A stretch of 64,000 nucleotides of DNA, from NCBI GenBank assembly GCA_017509605.1, contig JAFWPH010000052.1, forward strand, positions 24,644-88,643, read 5' to 3'. Every line of letters begins with the position of its first letter. Position 1 is the first letter of the stretch. The notes under the pieces are model-generated. The model was not told the DNA's origin and did not search any database. It worked only from the letters and a program-made list of their open reading frames with translations. A program made the position numbers and the translations under genes. Positions 9,434 through 18,108 of this stretch are shown here, piece by piece. Source of the stretch: Bacteroidaceae bacterium. Its GTDB lineage: Bacteria > Bacteroidota > Bacteroidia > Bacteroidales > Bacteroidaceae.

Positions 9434-11491
9434 ATGCCAAAAAAAGAAACTAAGAATGCCACTAAGTCAGTGGCTAACCACCAACTCGGAATCGTGAAGC
9501 ACGACGGTTGGCTTGAGCCTTTCTCCGATGCCATCAACGGCCGTCACCAGCATGTGATTGACAAACTGGGCGAACTGACCCAAGGCGGCAAGCAGACCCT
9601 GAGTGACTTCGCCTCCGGATATATGTATTTCGGACTCCACCGTACCGACAAGGGATGGGTGATGCGTGAGTGGGCGCCCAATGCCACAGAGATATACCTT
9701 GTTGGCGATTTCAACAACTGGAGCGAGTTGCCCCAGTACAAGATGAAGCGTATCGACAACGGCAACTGGGAAATCAAACTCAAGCCGAGGGCAATGAAGC
9801 ATGGCGACCTCTTCAAGCTTCATGTCCATTGGAATGGAGGCTGGGGTGAGCGCATTCCCGCCTGGATCAACCGCGTTGTTCAGGACGAGCGGACCAAGGT
9901 GTTCTCCGCACAAGTGTGGGCCCCAGAGGAGCAATATGTGTTCAAGAAGAAGAACTTCAAGCCCAACACCTCTCCACTGCTTATTTACGAGTGCCATATC
10001 GGCATGGGGCAGGACGCAGAGAAAGTGGGCACCTACAATGAGTTCCGTGAGAACGTCTTGCCGCGTATCAAGAAAGAAGGCTACAATTGCATCCAGATCA
10101 TGGCTATTGCCGAACATCCCTATTATGGCAGCTTCGGTTATCATGTGAGCAATTTCTACGCACCCTCCAGTCGTTTCGGTACCCCAGAGGAACTGAAACA
10201 GTTGGTTGACGAGGCCCATAGCATGGGTATAGCCGTGATCATGGATATCGTCCACTCGCATGCCGTGAAGAACGAGAACGAGGGATTGGGCAACTTTGCC
10301 GGCGATCCCTGCCAGTACTTCTACCAGGGTGACCGTCGTGAGCATCCCGCATGGGACTCCCTCTGCTTTGACTACGGCAAGAACGAGGTACTCCATTTCC
10401 TCCTGTCCAACTGCAAGTACTGGCTGGAGGAGTTCCATTTCGATGGCTACCGTTTTGATGGTGTGACCTCCATGTTGTATTACAGCCATGGTCTTGGAGA
10501 GGCCTTCTGTGGCTATGGCGACTACTTCAACGGACACGAGGATGACAACGCCATCTGCTATCTCACATTGGCCAACCTGCTCATCCATGAGGTGAAGCCC
10601 AAGGCTATCACCATCGCCGAGGAGGTGTCGGGTATGCCGGGATTGGCAGCTCCCTTCAAGGACGGTGGTTACGGTTTCGACTACCGCATGGCCATGAATA
10701 TCCCCGACTATTGGATCAAGACCATCAAGGAACAGAGCGACGAGAACTGGAAACCCAGTTCCATGTTCTGGGAAACCACCAACCGCCGTGCCGACGAGAA
10801 GACCATCAGCTATGCTGAGAGCCATGACCAGGCACTTGTGGGCGACAAGACCATTATCTTCCGTCTCATTGATGCCGACATGTACTGGCACTTCAAGAAG
10901 GGCGACGAGAACATGGCCGCCAACCGAGGCATCGCCCTCCACAAGATGATTCGCCTGCTCACCCTTTCCACCATCAATGGCGGCTACCTCAATTTCATGG
11001 GCAATGAGTTCGGTCATCCCGAGTGGATTGACTTCCCGCGCGAGGGCAACGGCTGGAGCTACAAGTACGCTCGTCGTCAGTGGAATCTGGTCGATAACCA
11101 CGAACTCTGCTACCATTACCTTGGTGACTTCGACGAGGCCATGATTAAACTCGTGGGTGGTGAGAAGAACTTCCAGAAGACGCCCGTGGTAGAGGTGTGG
11201 CACAATGACGGTGACCAGATTCTCGCATTCTTCCGCGGCGACCTGCTCTTCGTGTTCAACTTCAGTCCTGTTAACTCCTACACAGACTATGGTTTCATCG
11301 TTCCACAGGGAGGCTACGATGTGGTGCTCAACACTGATTCCAGTCTTTATGGAGGCAACGACCTTGCTGACGACTCCCTGCGTCATTTCACCAACTATGA
11401 TCCCATTTACGAGAAAGACGGAAAGGGTTGGCTGAAACTCTATATCCCTGCCCGCAGTGCAGTGGTTCTGCGACGCAGCAAAGACGAATAA
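9434..11491 (+). CDS. glgB: 1,4-alpha-glucan branching enzyme, eukaryote-like type
   Basis: A 685-residue enzyme that makes alpha-1,6 branches in glycogen. An N-terminal CBM48 module (about residues 60-160, EWAPNATEIYLVGDFNNW) is followed by a GH13 barrel. The catalytic triad is visible: Asp342 in GYRFDGVTSM, Glu396 in IAEEVSGMPG and Asp465 in ESHDQALVGD. The GYHVSNFYAPSSRFGTPE and MDIVHSHAVKN segments are those of the plant/animal subgroup, which Bacteroidetes commonly carry. No glycogen synthase or phosphorylase gene lies nearby. The membrane-protein gene starts 7 bp after its stop. Identification is very secure. Confidence 0.96.
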   Translation: MPKKETKNATKSVANHQLGIVKHDGWLEPFSDAINGRHQHVIDKLGELTQGGKQTLSDFASGYMYFGLHRTDKGWVMREWAPNATEIYLVGDFNNWSELPQYKMKRIDNGNWEIKLKPRAMKHGDLFKLHVHWNGGWGERIPAWINRVVQDERTKVFSAQVWAPEEQYVFKKKNFKPNTSPLLIYECHIGMGQDAEKVGTYNEFRENVLPRIKKEGYNCIQIMAIAEHPYYGSFGYHVSNFYAPSSRFGTPEELKQLVDEAHSMGIAVIMDIVHSHAVKNENEGLGNFAGDPCQYFYQGDRREHPAWDSLCFDYGKNEVLHFLLSNCKYWLEEFHFDGYRFDGVTSMLYYSHGLGEAFCGYGDYFNGHEDDNAICYLTLANLLIHEVKPKAITIAEEVSGMPGLAAPFKDGGYGFDYRMAMNIPDYWIKTIKEQSDENWKPSSMFWETTNRRADEKTISYAESHDQALVGDKTIIFRLIDADMYWHFKKGDENMAANRGIALHKMIRLLTLSTINGGYLNFMGNEFGHPEWIDFPREGNGWSYKYARRQWNLVDNHELCYHYLGDFDEAMIKLVGGEKNFQKTPVVEVWHNDGDQILAFFRGDLLFVFNFSPVNSYTDYGFIVPQGGYDVVLNTDSSLYGGNDLADDSLRHFTNYDPIYEKDGKGWLKLYIPARSAVVLRRSKDE

Positions 11492-11498
11492 CTGAACA

Positions 11499-12674
11499 AT
11501 GAATTATAACAACCCAGTACCAGAGCGGACACGCGGAGTGATACGTTTCACTCTATCAGTGCTGTTCATCCTCTATACGTTCTTCTACCTCTACCGCATC
11601 CAGGGCGACCTGCTGGCAGAGGCGCAGTTCGTGTTCTCCAAAGGTGTGACCACCTACCACAGGCTGATCGGAGCCGTCATCATCACAGCAGTGCTCTATT
11701 TGCTGCAGTGGATTGTGAATCTGCTCACCCGTGTGCCCAATCGCTGGTATGCGCTGACCTTCTTCCCGTCGTTCCTCACACTGACGGTGCTGACCGATAT
11801 CAACACCAAGATACTTGATGACTTCTCATTCGGCAACTGGACTTGGATTTATCCGGTGTTGATGGTGTTGTTTGTCATTCTGATGTTCTTTCTGTCGAAC
11901 ATGCCGCCAGAGAACAGTGATGACGCAGACGCTACCATGGCCACTTTCCTCTGGCCTAACTACTTGACAATGGCTGCGATGATTGCAGTCTCTGCAAGTA
12001 TCCAAGGCACTAACGATGTGTATCATTACGAGCTCAGGGCTGAGACATTGGTTATGGAAGGCAAGTTCCAAGAGGCCGCAGAGGTGGGTGCGAAATCGCA
12101 TGCCACCTCTCCGCGGCTCACTGAGCTTCGTGCATATGCCCTTTCCAAAGAAGGCAAGCTCGGCGATTGTCTGTTCACCTATCCTTTGGACAGTGTGGGC
12201 AAGCAACTGATACTGATAGGTGACTCCATGAGTCATCACCGTTTCACTTATCAGGACATCTGCAAAGACCTCGGGGCAACATGTGGCAAGAACATCCACA
12301 CTTGTGCGGGGTACCTCAAGGTGATGATGGCCACCGACACCCTCAAAAGAAAGGAGACCTCACAGCTGAATGACTATTATCTATGCACGTTGCTGCTCAA
12401 CAAAAAACTGGACCTTTTCGCCGACTCGCTGATGTCCATGTGTATCTTCTCCGACTCGCTCACCAGCAAGTACAAGGACTTGCCAAGGGCGTATCGTGAA
12501 GCTGCCGTCTTGTCGCAGAATTACTTAGTGGATTATATCGATGAGGAGATGGAAGGGCGTTACCATGACTATTGTCAACTGAGGGACAGTTACAACAACG
12601 CTTTGGAGCGCAGGAACTACCTCCGTCGAGAGTTTGGTGACACCTATTGGTGGTATTATGATTATGTGAGGTAG
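11499..12674 (+). CDS. Membrane protein of unknown function with soluble C-terminal half
   Basis: A 391-residue protein I do not recognise. The N-terminal 170 residues hold four or five hydrophobic helices: a first span with Phe/Tyr-rich FILYTFFYLY, then spans around residues 50-70, 80-95, 110-130 and 145-165. The remainder is soluble and helix-rich with alanine/leucine spacing (EGKFQEAAEVGAKS, AYALSKEGK) that resembles TPR units and probably faces the periplasm. It starts 7 bp after glgB, so it is likely translated from the glgB transcript. Function unknown. Confidence 0.75.
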   Translation: MNYNNPVPERTRGVIRFTLSVLFILYTFFYLYRIQGDLLAEAQFVFSKGVTTYHRLIGAVIITAVLYLLQWIVNLLTRVPNRWYALTFFPSFLTLTVLTDINTKILDDFSFGNWTWIYPVLMVLFVILMFFLSNMPPENSDDADATMATFLWPNYLTMAAMIAVSASIQGTNDVYHYELRAETLVMEGKFQEAAEVGAKSHATSPRLTELRAYALSKEGKLGDCLFTYPLDSVGKQLILIGDSMSHHRFTYQDICKDLGATCGKNIHTCAGYLKVMMATDTLKRKETSQLNDYYLCTLLLNKKLDLFADSLMSMCIFSDSLTSKYKDLPRAYREAAVLSQNYLVDYIDEEMEGRYHDYCQLRDSYNNALERRNYLRREFGDTYWWYYDYVR

Positions 12675-12764
12675 AGGATTTGGATCGTTTAGAAATACAT
12701 GTCAAAAACCAGCTCATCTATTAAGAAATCAGAAACTGGAAAAAGCAAAACAAACATATCAATT

Positions 12765-13178
12765 ATGACAAAAAAATTATTACTGATTACCACATTTCTG
12801 GTCCTGATGTTCGGCATGGAAGCCAATGCCAAGAAATTCCCCGTGCTGAGATTCGAGAAGACAACCATTGATTTCGGCGACCTCGATCCCGACAATCCTG
12901 TAGCGACTTGTGTGTTCAAGTTCACCAATGTCGGGAAGTCCAAGTTGATTATCAACCAAGTGAAAACCAGTTGTGGATGTACCACAGCAGACTACACCAA
13001 AGACCCCATCTCTCCAGGCGGAACGGGTTATATCACAGTGAAGTATGACGGCACAGGCAATCGTCCAGGACGCATTGTGAAGGGCATACAGGTCTTCAGC
13101 AATGCCAAAGACGGTATGGCGCGTATCTTCATCCGTGGCGAACTGAAGTCTTTGCCACGTGAGCATAAGAACAGGTAA
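12765..13178 (+). CDS. DUF1573 exported protein
   Basis: A 137-residue exported protein: a signal peptide (ends near residue 22, MEANAKK), then one immunoglobulin-like DUF1573 domain with IDFGDLDPDNP, FKFTNVGKSKLII, the TSCGCT cysteine motif and a Gly/Pro turn (SPGGTGYI). The family is common in Bacteroidetes and has no settled function. The start at 12765 is preferred because it begins the signal peptide; the frame is open to 12699 without one. It is followed by a strong bidirectional hairpin and a converging gene. Confidence 0.88.
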   Translation: MTKKLLLITTFLVLMFGMEANAKKFPVLRFEKTTIDFGDLDPDNPVATCVFKFTNVGKSKLIINQVKTSCGCTTADYTKDPISPGGTGYITVKYDGTGNRPGRIVKGIQVFSNAKDGMARIFIRGELKSLPREHKNR

Positions 13179-13199
13179 GCTCTCCTTGGTCACATAAGA

Positions 13200-13231
13200 A
13201 ACCGCCCTGACAGCATGATGTCAGGGCGGTT
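13200..13231. terminator. Bidirectional intrinsic terminator
   Basis: A perfect 13-bp stem (AACCGCCCTGACA and its complement) with a 6-base loop, between the converging DUF1573 gene and the DUF6055/DUF4859 gene. T-rich sequence (TTCCTTTG) follows on the plus strand, and the A-rich plus-strand flank supplies weaker Ts for the minus strand. Confidence 0.85.
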
Positions 13232-13276
13232 CCTTTGTTATAGGGTTGTGCAATCTCTCTGAGTTGTCAGGTTTGA

Positions 13277-15439
13277 TTATTTCACCACCACTTTCTGTTT
13301 GCCGACGATGTAGATGCCTTTTGAAAGGCCTTGTGTGGCTTTGTCGCGGCTGACAGCTGAGCGCACCTGCTGTCCAGAGAGCGTGTAGACGTTTACGGGG
13401 AGGTTGCTGTTGTCGGTGGAGATGTTGTGGATGGCGTTGGTGTTGTCACCGGCATAATCCACAGACACTAACTCTGCACCAGTCTTTGAAGCGTCGATGT
13501 GGATGTTGAAGACAAACACAGCCTTGGCCTTTTTACTGCCATTGTTGTAAACCAGTGCCTGGGCGATGGTGTAATTGCTGCCGTTAGGGCATTTTCCTGG
13601 ATACTGTCCGATGCTGAATGTCATCACTCCAGGCAAGAACTCTGAGAAGACGTAGGAATTGCCAGACCATTCCACTACACTGCCGTTGTTGCTGAACCAG
13701 TGACCATAGCCGTTGGCTGTTGATTTGTTGGAGATGAGTGTGCCATCGGCTTTTGCGGGATAGAACATCACTTTGTCCTTTCCTGGGCCTGCGCTGCTGT
13801 AAGTCGTTAATTTTGCAGCGATGTCTGACATACTCATTTGGAAGGCAGTGCCCAGCATGGCCGCGGCTTTTCCACCAATCGTGATGCTGGTGCCATTATA
13901 GGCAGTTGCGTTGTGTGGGAAATAGAGGTCGTAAGTGAAAGTGATGTCATCAATCTCACGGCCGTCGAGTACAGGACTGACATAGACAATGGCTTTGGTG
14001 GCGTCCAAGTCTGTGTTGCTGAACTCCAGTGTATAGGGCCATTGGTCGTCGTTGCCGGGAGAGTCGTCCCATTTGTGCTGGAAATAACGGGTTGGAGCAG
14101 GCACCACCATGAGCCACAATTTGTTGACGTTCTCAGGTACGGTGAATTTCACGTCGCAAGAAGTCTTACCTCGTCCAGTACAGTAGATGGTATCCACGCT
14201 CTCATAGACCCGGGTACCGTCGTTGAGCAACGCCACATAACCCAGACGGAAGCCACGTGAGGCTGCAAGACCTACAGTGTTGTACTTGGTGCGGCCAGAT
14301 GCCTGAAAAGAACTGTTGCCATTGAGGTATTCAGCGGGGTCGCCTTCGGCCAATTCCGCACCCGAGGCAAGCGCGGTGAAAGTGGTGGTCACTTCAGTGC
14401 CAGCCGCTGGCACGTTGAGTGGTACGGCATTGAAACCTGTGCTTTGCGGACAACTGGAGTAAGCCACTTGGTACTGTCCCTCACCATTCAGTACTGCGGC
14501 ATATCGGAAATCACCGATGAAGGGGTTGCGGTATGGTTTGCAGGCATCCCAATCCCATGTCACGCAGTGTGCGGCATAGTCGTAGTAGCGACGGAAGAGT
14601 TCCTCTACGTTCCAGTTTTGCTGGAGCATGAGAACTTCGTTGAAGTCGAGTACTTGGTTCACAGGGTAGTTCCATACATCGGATACCGCTTTCACACCAT
14701 AGTGCTGCACCAGATAGTAGAAGAGCCAATAACTCTGGTAGCGGTGCCATTCGTGGGTGAAAGCAAGGTTGTGGGAGTTGCGGAACACGAAGATGCTTTG
14801 GTCGAACATCAGTTCAGGGTAACTCTGCACCGACTGCCATTGTGCGGTCTGTTCCCAGGTGACAGAACCATTACCCACAGCGCCATGGAAACCTGTCTGC
14901 ACATTTGGAAGAGTGCCCTGTTTGGAGGCCTCGGAATAGCACATATAGTGGAAAGAGTGGCCGATTTCGTGTGCTACTGACTGCCCTACGGGATGACAAG
15001 CCCAAGGGCTGAGCCAGATAGCTGAGACTTGGTAGTCGTAGCCAGAACCCACGCAAATCCAGTCTGCAGAGTGGTTGATCAGTACCATTACCTTGTATTT
15101 GTTGAGGTTGGAGTTCTTTGGGTCAACAAATCCCAGTTGATTGATTTCGAGGTCGAAAAACTCCTCGCATTTTTTCAAGAGGTCATCGATATCTACCCTA
15201 TAGGTGGAAGGAGCGTTAGTAGGTATGGTATTGCCATAATATTTGTCCCAATAGACGATGATGTTGTCGCTTTCCTTGCTTCGGCTCTCCGACCAAGTGT
15301 ATTTGTTGTTGGGATCTTCCTTGGCGTAGATGAGCGTGTCCGTGCGGTTGCGCCATTCATAAGGGATGTAGTGCTGCTTCTGGGCGTAGGCACAGAGCGT
15401 GCCTATGCAAATCATCAAAGATAGTAAAAGTCTTTTCAT
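13277..15439 (-). CDS. Secreted DUF6055 metallopeptidase-like protein with DUF4859 and T9SS sorting domain
   Basis: A 720-residue exported protein. Signal peptide residues 1-19 (LCAYAQ). Residues about 30-290 match the DUF6055 pattern and hold HEIGH at 157-161 with a following FHY, the zinc-binding signature of gluzincin-type metallopeptidases; peptidase activity is an inference. A beta-rich middle (about 300-480) is followed by a DUF4859-like domain (about 490-660: HWFSNNGSVVEW, then FSIGQYPG). The last 50 residues (VYTLSGQQV, then GLSKGIYI and a basic VVVK end) are a type IX C-terminal sorting domain, so it should reach the cell surface. It is the first of a minus-strand group of carbohydrate-active proteins. 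Confidence 0.8.
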   Translation of the reverse strand: MKRLLLSLMICIGTLCAYAQKQHYIPYEWRNRTDTLIYAKEDPNNKYTWSESRSKESDNIIVYWDKYYGNTIPTNAPSTYRVDIDDLLKKCEEFFDLEINQLGFVDPKNSNLNKYKVMVLINHSADWICVGSGYDYQVSAIWLSPWACHPVGQSVAHEIGHSFHYMCYSEASKQGTLPNVQTGFHGAVGNGSVTWEQTAQWQSVQSYPELMFDQSIFVFRNSHNLAFTHEWHRYQSYWLFYYLVQHYGVKAVSDVWNYPVNQVLDFNEVLMLQQNWNVEELFRRYYDYAAHCVTWDWDACKPYRNPFIGDFRYAAVLNGEGQYQVAYSSCPQSTGFNAVPLNVPAAGTEVTTTFTALASGAELAEGDPAEYLNGNSSFQASGRTKYNTVGLAASRGFRLGYVALLNDGTRVYESVDTIYCTGRGKTSCDVKFTVPENVNKLWLMVVPAPTRYFQHKWDDSPGNDDQWPYTLEFSNTDLDATKAIVYVSPVLDGREIDDITFTYDLYFPHNATAYNGTSITIGGKAAAMLGTAFQMSMSDIAAKLTTYSSAGPGKDKVMFYPAKADGTLISNKSTANGYGHWFSNNGSVVEWSGNSYVFSEFLPGVMTFSIGQYPGKCPNGSNYTIAQALVYNNGSKKAKAVFVFNIHIDASKTGAELVSVDYAGDNTNAIHNISTDNSNLPVNVYTLSGQQVRSAVSRDKATQGLSKGIYIVGKQKVVVK

Positions 15440-15471
15440 TTGTTAATGTTTTAATTATAAGGTAAATATAT

Positions 15472-15525
15472 TTATAGACGCTATAGATTCTATAGTTTCT
15501 ATAGTCTCTATAGCGTCTATTATTG
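15472..15525. repeat. 9-bp periodic intergenic repeat, CTATAG type
   Basis: Six 9-bp units: TTATAGACG, CTATAGATT, CTATAGTTT, CTATAGTCT, CTATAGCGT and a decayed CTATTATTG. It lies in the gap between the GH127 gene and the DUF6055/DUF4859 gene. The core CTATAG is a palindrome, as ACTAGT is in the tracts at 9341 and 45564, but the unit sequence differs while the period is the same. Confidence 0.9.
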
Positions 15526-15534
15526 GTTTGGGGG

Positions 15535-17967
15535 TTATTTCACACTCCATTCGAATACACCGCAGGAATGCTGTTCGGGCTGAACAATCTCCAGTTTCAC
15601 GGCAGAAGTGGTCACAGGGTCGAAGTTCACGACATTGGGCGCGCCCTTAACAGTACCGTAGCCAGAGGGGTTCTTCACCTCCTGCCATTCACCGCTGTTG
15701 TCCTTGTAGTAGATTTTCCACTCCTTGGGCACACGGCATCCACCCCAAGGTCCGTCGTCGAACCAATAGACGGTGCTGGTGCTGATGGTGGCAGCCTGTT
15801 TGAAGTCATACTGCAACCACTCAGTGGAATTGTTCTTGGGCCACCAGTGGGTGTAAGGCACGGAACGGTCGTTGCCGTCGCTTGGCACCAGTCGGTCATT
15901 AATGGCGCTGAGTGCGGGCAGACGACGCTGTGAAGCAGAGACCTTGCTCTCGGATGCCAATGATGGTGGCAGGGCCGGAGTAGTGGCATTGAGGTCGATA
16001 GGCATCCATACAGTCATGTTGCCGTTGCCTCGATGTGCCCAGGCGTAATAGGGGATAAGAACCAGACGCTCATCCTTGGTGTTGAGGCGTCCTCTGTCGT
16101 CGAAATTCAGGGTTTGTGCGTCGGTGGTGATGGTCTTGACGGTGGTGCCTTCAATCACTTTCTCACCCATGGTGTATTGAGGTTCTTGGTTGAGGAGCAC
16201 GGACAGCACGTCGCAGTCGTTGTCGGGCCATTCGGCGCAATACACCAGCGGACCACGCTCGATTTCTGCGCGTCCTTTGTCTTGTGTCACTCTGCCATTG
16301 GCTTTTACCAGACGAGGTTCCATGTCGAAGTGCACGTTCACTTTGTCGCCCGATTTCCACTTGCGGTCGATGACAAAGTATCCGTCTTTCAGCTCACATT
16401 CCACTTTCTGGCCGTTGAGTGTCACGGTATAACCGAGGTGTTTTCCATCCACATAGTTGTAGAGGTCGCTTGGCACCACTTGTCCTCTTACCCATCCAGG
16501 GATGCGGATATTGAGAGCAAACTGACTGGATGCTTTCTTCATGGTCATCTCAATGTCGCCGTCCCAGGGGTAGTTGGTCTTCTGCACGAAAGTGACGTTC
16601 TTTCCACCCACCTTCACGTTCGTCTCATTACCGGCAAAGAGGTTCACATAGAACGAGTTGCCCTTCACTGCGTAGATATATTGTGGAAGAGAAGGAATGA
16701 AACGTGCGGCGTTGCTGGGGCAGCATGCGCAACCGAACCAAGCCTGACGTTGGTGCTGGCCCATGCTCTGCAGTGGGTTGGGGTAGAAGAACCGTCCTCC
16801 GTCGATGGAGATACCGCTGATGACACCGTTGTAGAGTGTACGCTCCAAAGCATCATAATACTTCGATTCGCCGTGGAGCAAGAACAAACGATAGTTGAGA
16901 TAAACCTGTGCGATGGCGGCGCAAGTCTCGCAATATGCCGACATATTGGGCAGTTCGTAGTTCTTGCCAAAAGCCTCACCACTGGAAGTGGCGCCAACAC
17001 CACCGGTGATGTAGTATTTCTTCGAGACGATGTTGTCCCAGATACGGTCAATGGCGTCGATGTAGCTCTTGTCACCCGTAAGGGCAGCCACATCAGCCAT
17101 ACCGGCATACATGTATCCAGCGCGGACAGCATGACCAACAGCCTCATCTTGTTGCAGAACAGGGATATGGCTCTGGCTGTACTCGGTCTTGATGGTTGTG
17201 TAACCGCGTTTGTCGAGGAAGAACTTGGCCTGGTCGAGATATTTCTTGTCGCCTGTGGCAATGTAAAGCTTTGCCAGTCCCATTTCGGCAATCTGGTGTC
17301 CGGGCACCACACAAGCCTGTCCTGGCTTGTCACCCACCTCACGGCACACGCAGTCGGCGAACTTCATGCACACGTTGAGCAGCGACTTCTTTCCTGTGGC
17401 GTAGTAGTGTGCCACGGCAGCCTCGCAGAGGTGTCCGAGGTTGTAGAACTCATGGCTCAGGTCTTCTACCTTCGACCAGCGTTTTGGACCAGCCCATCCG
17501 TGTGGATGCTCAGGATTCTGTGTTCTTGCCGTGTAGAGGTAACCGTCGGGTTCCTGTGCACTGGCGATGACGGCGATGACCGAGTCAACGTATGCCTCGA
17601 GTTTCTTGTCGGGGTAGGTCTGGAGAAGATAACTCGCTCCTTCGATAGTCTTGTAGGGGTCGGTGTCGTCGAAGGTGTAGCCCATAACGCCATCCACCTT
17701 GAACACCTTGGATGGATCTTTCAGATGTTCTGCCGCATTGGAGAAATTGGTGTAGCGTCCTTCAGACTCACATTTACTGAACGCCAGTGGAATAGTGACA
17801 TTTCGGCTGGCTTCCAGTCGCTGTCCCCAGAAGGTACCTGGAGTGACCTTTACACTTGTGAAAGGAACAGGTGTGATGGGGTAGCCGGACTTGTCGTTTT
17901 GGGCCAGTGCGCCTTGGGCAAAAAGTGCCGAAAGCGCCATCAACAATAAAATCTTGTGCTGTCTCAT
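15535..17967 (-). CDS. GH127 beta-L-arabinofuranosidase with discoidin-like C-terminal domain
   Basis: An 810-residue exported glycosidase (signal peptide ends near residue 22, GALAQ). GH127 enzymes release beta-linked L-arabinofuranose using a zinc-bound cysteine nucleophile. The ligand set of Bifidobacterium HypBA1 (Glu-x-Cys plus Cys-Cys) is matched here by Glu347-Thr-Cys349 and Cys415-Cys416 in FGCACCPSN. The alpha/alpha barrel covers about 40-430, two beta domains extend to about 640, and residues 660-810 look like an F5/8 type C carbohydrate-binding module (WLQYDF, KEWKIYY, VKLEIV). It neighbours a GH43 enzyme, consistent with arabinose-containing plant glycan use. Family assignment firm; exact linkage specificity not. 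Confidence 0.88.
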   Translation of the reverse strand: MRQHKILLLMALSALFAQGALAQNDKSGYPITPVPFTSVKVTPGTFWGQRLEASRNVTIPLAFSKCESEGRYTNFSNAAEHLKDPSKVFKVDGVMGYTFDDTDPYKTIEGASYLLQTYPDKKLEAYVDSVIAVIASAQEPDGYLYTARTQNPEHPHGWAGPKRWSKVEDLSHEFYNLGHLCEAAVAHYYATGKKSLLNVCMKFADCVCREVGDKPGQACVVPGHQIAEMGLAKLYIATGDKKYLDQAKFFLDKRGYTTIKTEYSQSHIPVLQQDEAVGHAVRAGYMYAGMADVAALTGDKSYIDAIDRIWDNIVSKKYYITGGVGATSSGEAFGKNYELPNMSAYCETCAAIAQVYLNYRLFLLHGESKYYDALERTLYNGVISGISIDGGRFFYPNPLQSMGQHQRQAWFGCACCPSNAARFIPSLPQYIYAVKGNSFYVNLFAGNETNVKVGGKNVTFVQKTNYPWDGDIEMTMKKASSQFALNIRIPGWVRGQVVPSDLYNYVDGKHLGYTVTLNGQKVECELKDGYFVIDRKWKSGDKVNVHFDMEPRLVKANGRVTQDKGRAEIERGPLVYCAEWPDNDCDVLSVLLNQEPQYTMGEKVIEGTTVKTITTDAQTLNFDDRGRLNTKDERLVLIPYYAWAHRGNGNMTVWMPIDLNATTPALPPSLASESKVSASQRRLPALSAINDRLVPSDGNDRSVPYTHWWPKNNSTEWLQYDFKQAATISTSTVYWFDDGPWGGCRVPKEWKIYYKDNSGEWQEVKNPSGYGTVKGAPNVVNFDPVTTSAVKLEIVQPEQHSCGVFEWSVK

Positions 17968-18108
17968 AATTAGTTGTTATTAGTTGTCGTTATTTTTATG
18001 CGAATTAGTTGCAATTTTAAGCTTTTTTCTTCAATTCTCAAAGGAATATGCATAAAATTGTGATGATGACACTTATTTTCCTGATAAGATGTATTTTTAT
18101 ACTGTCAA

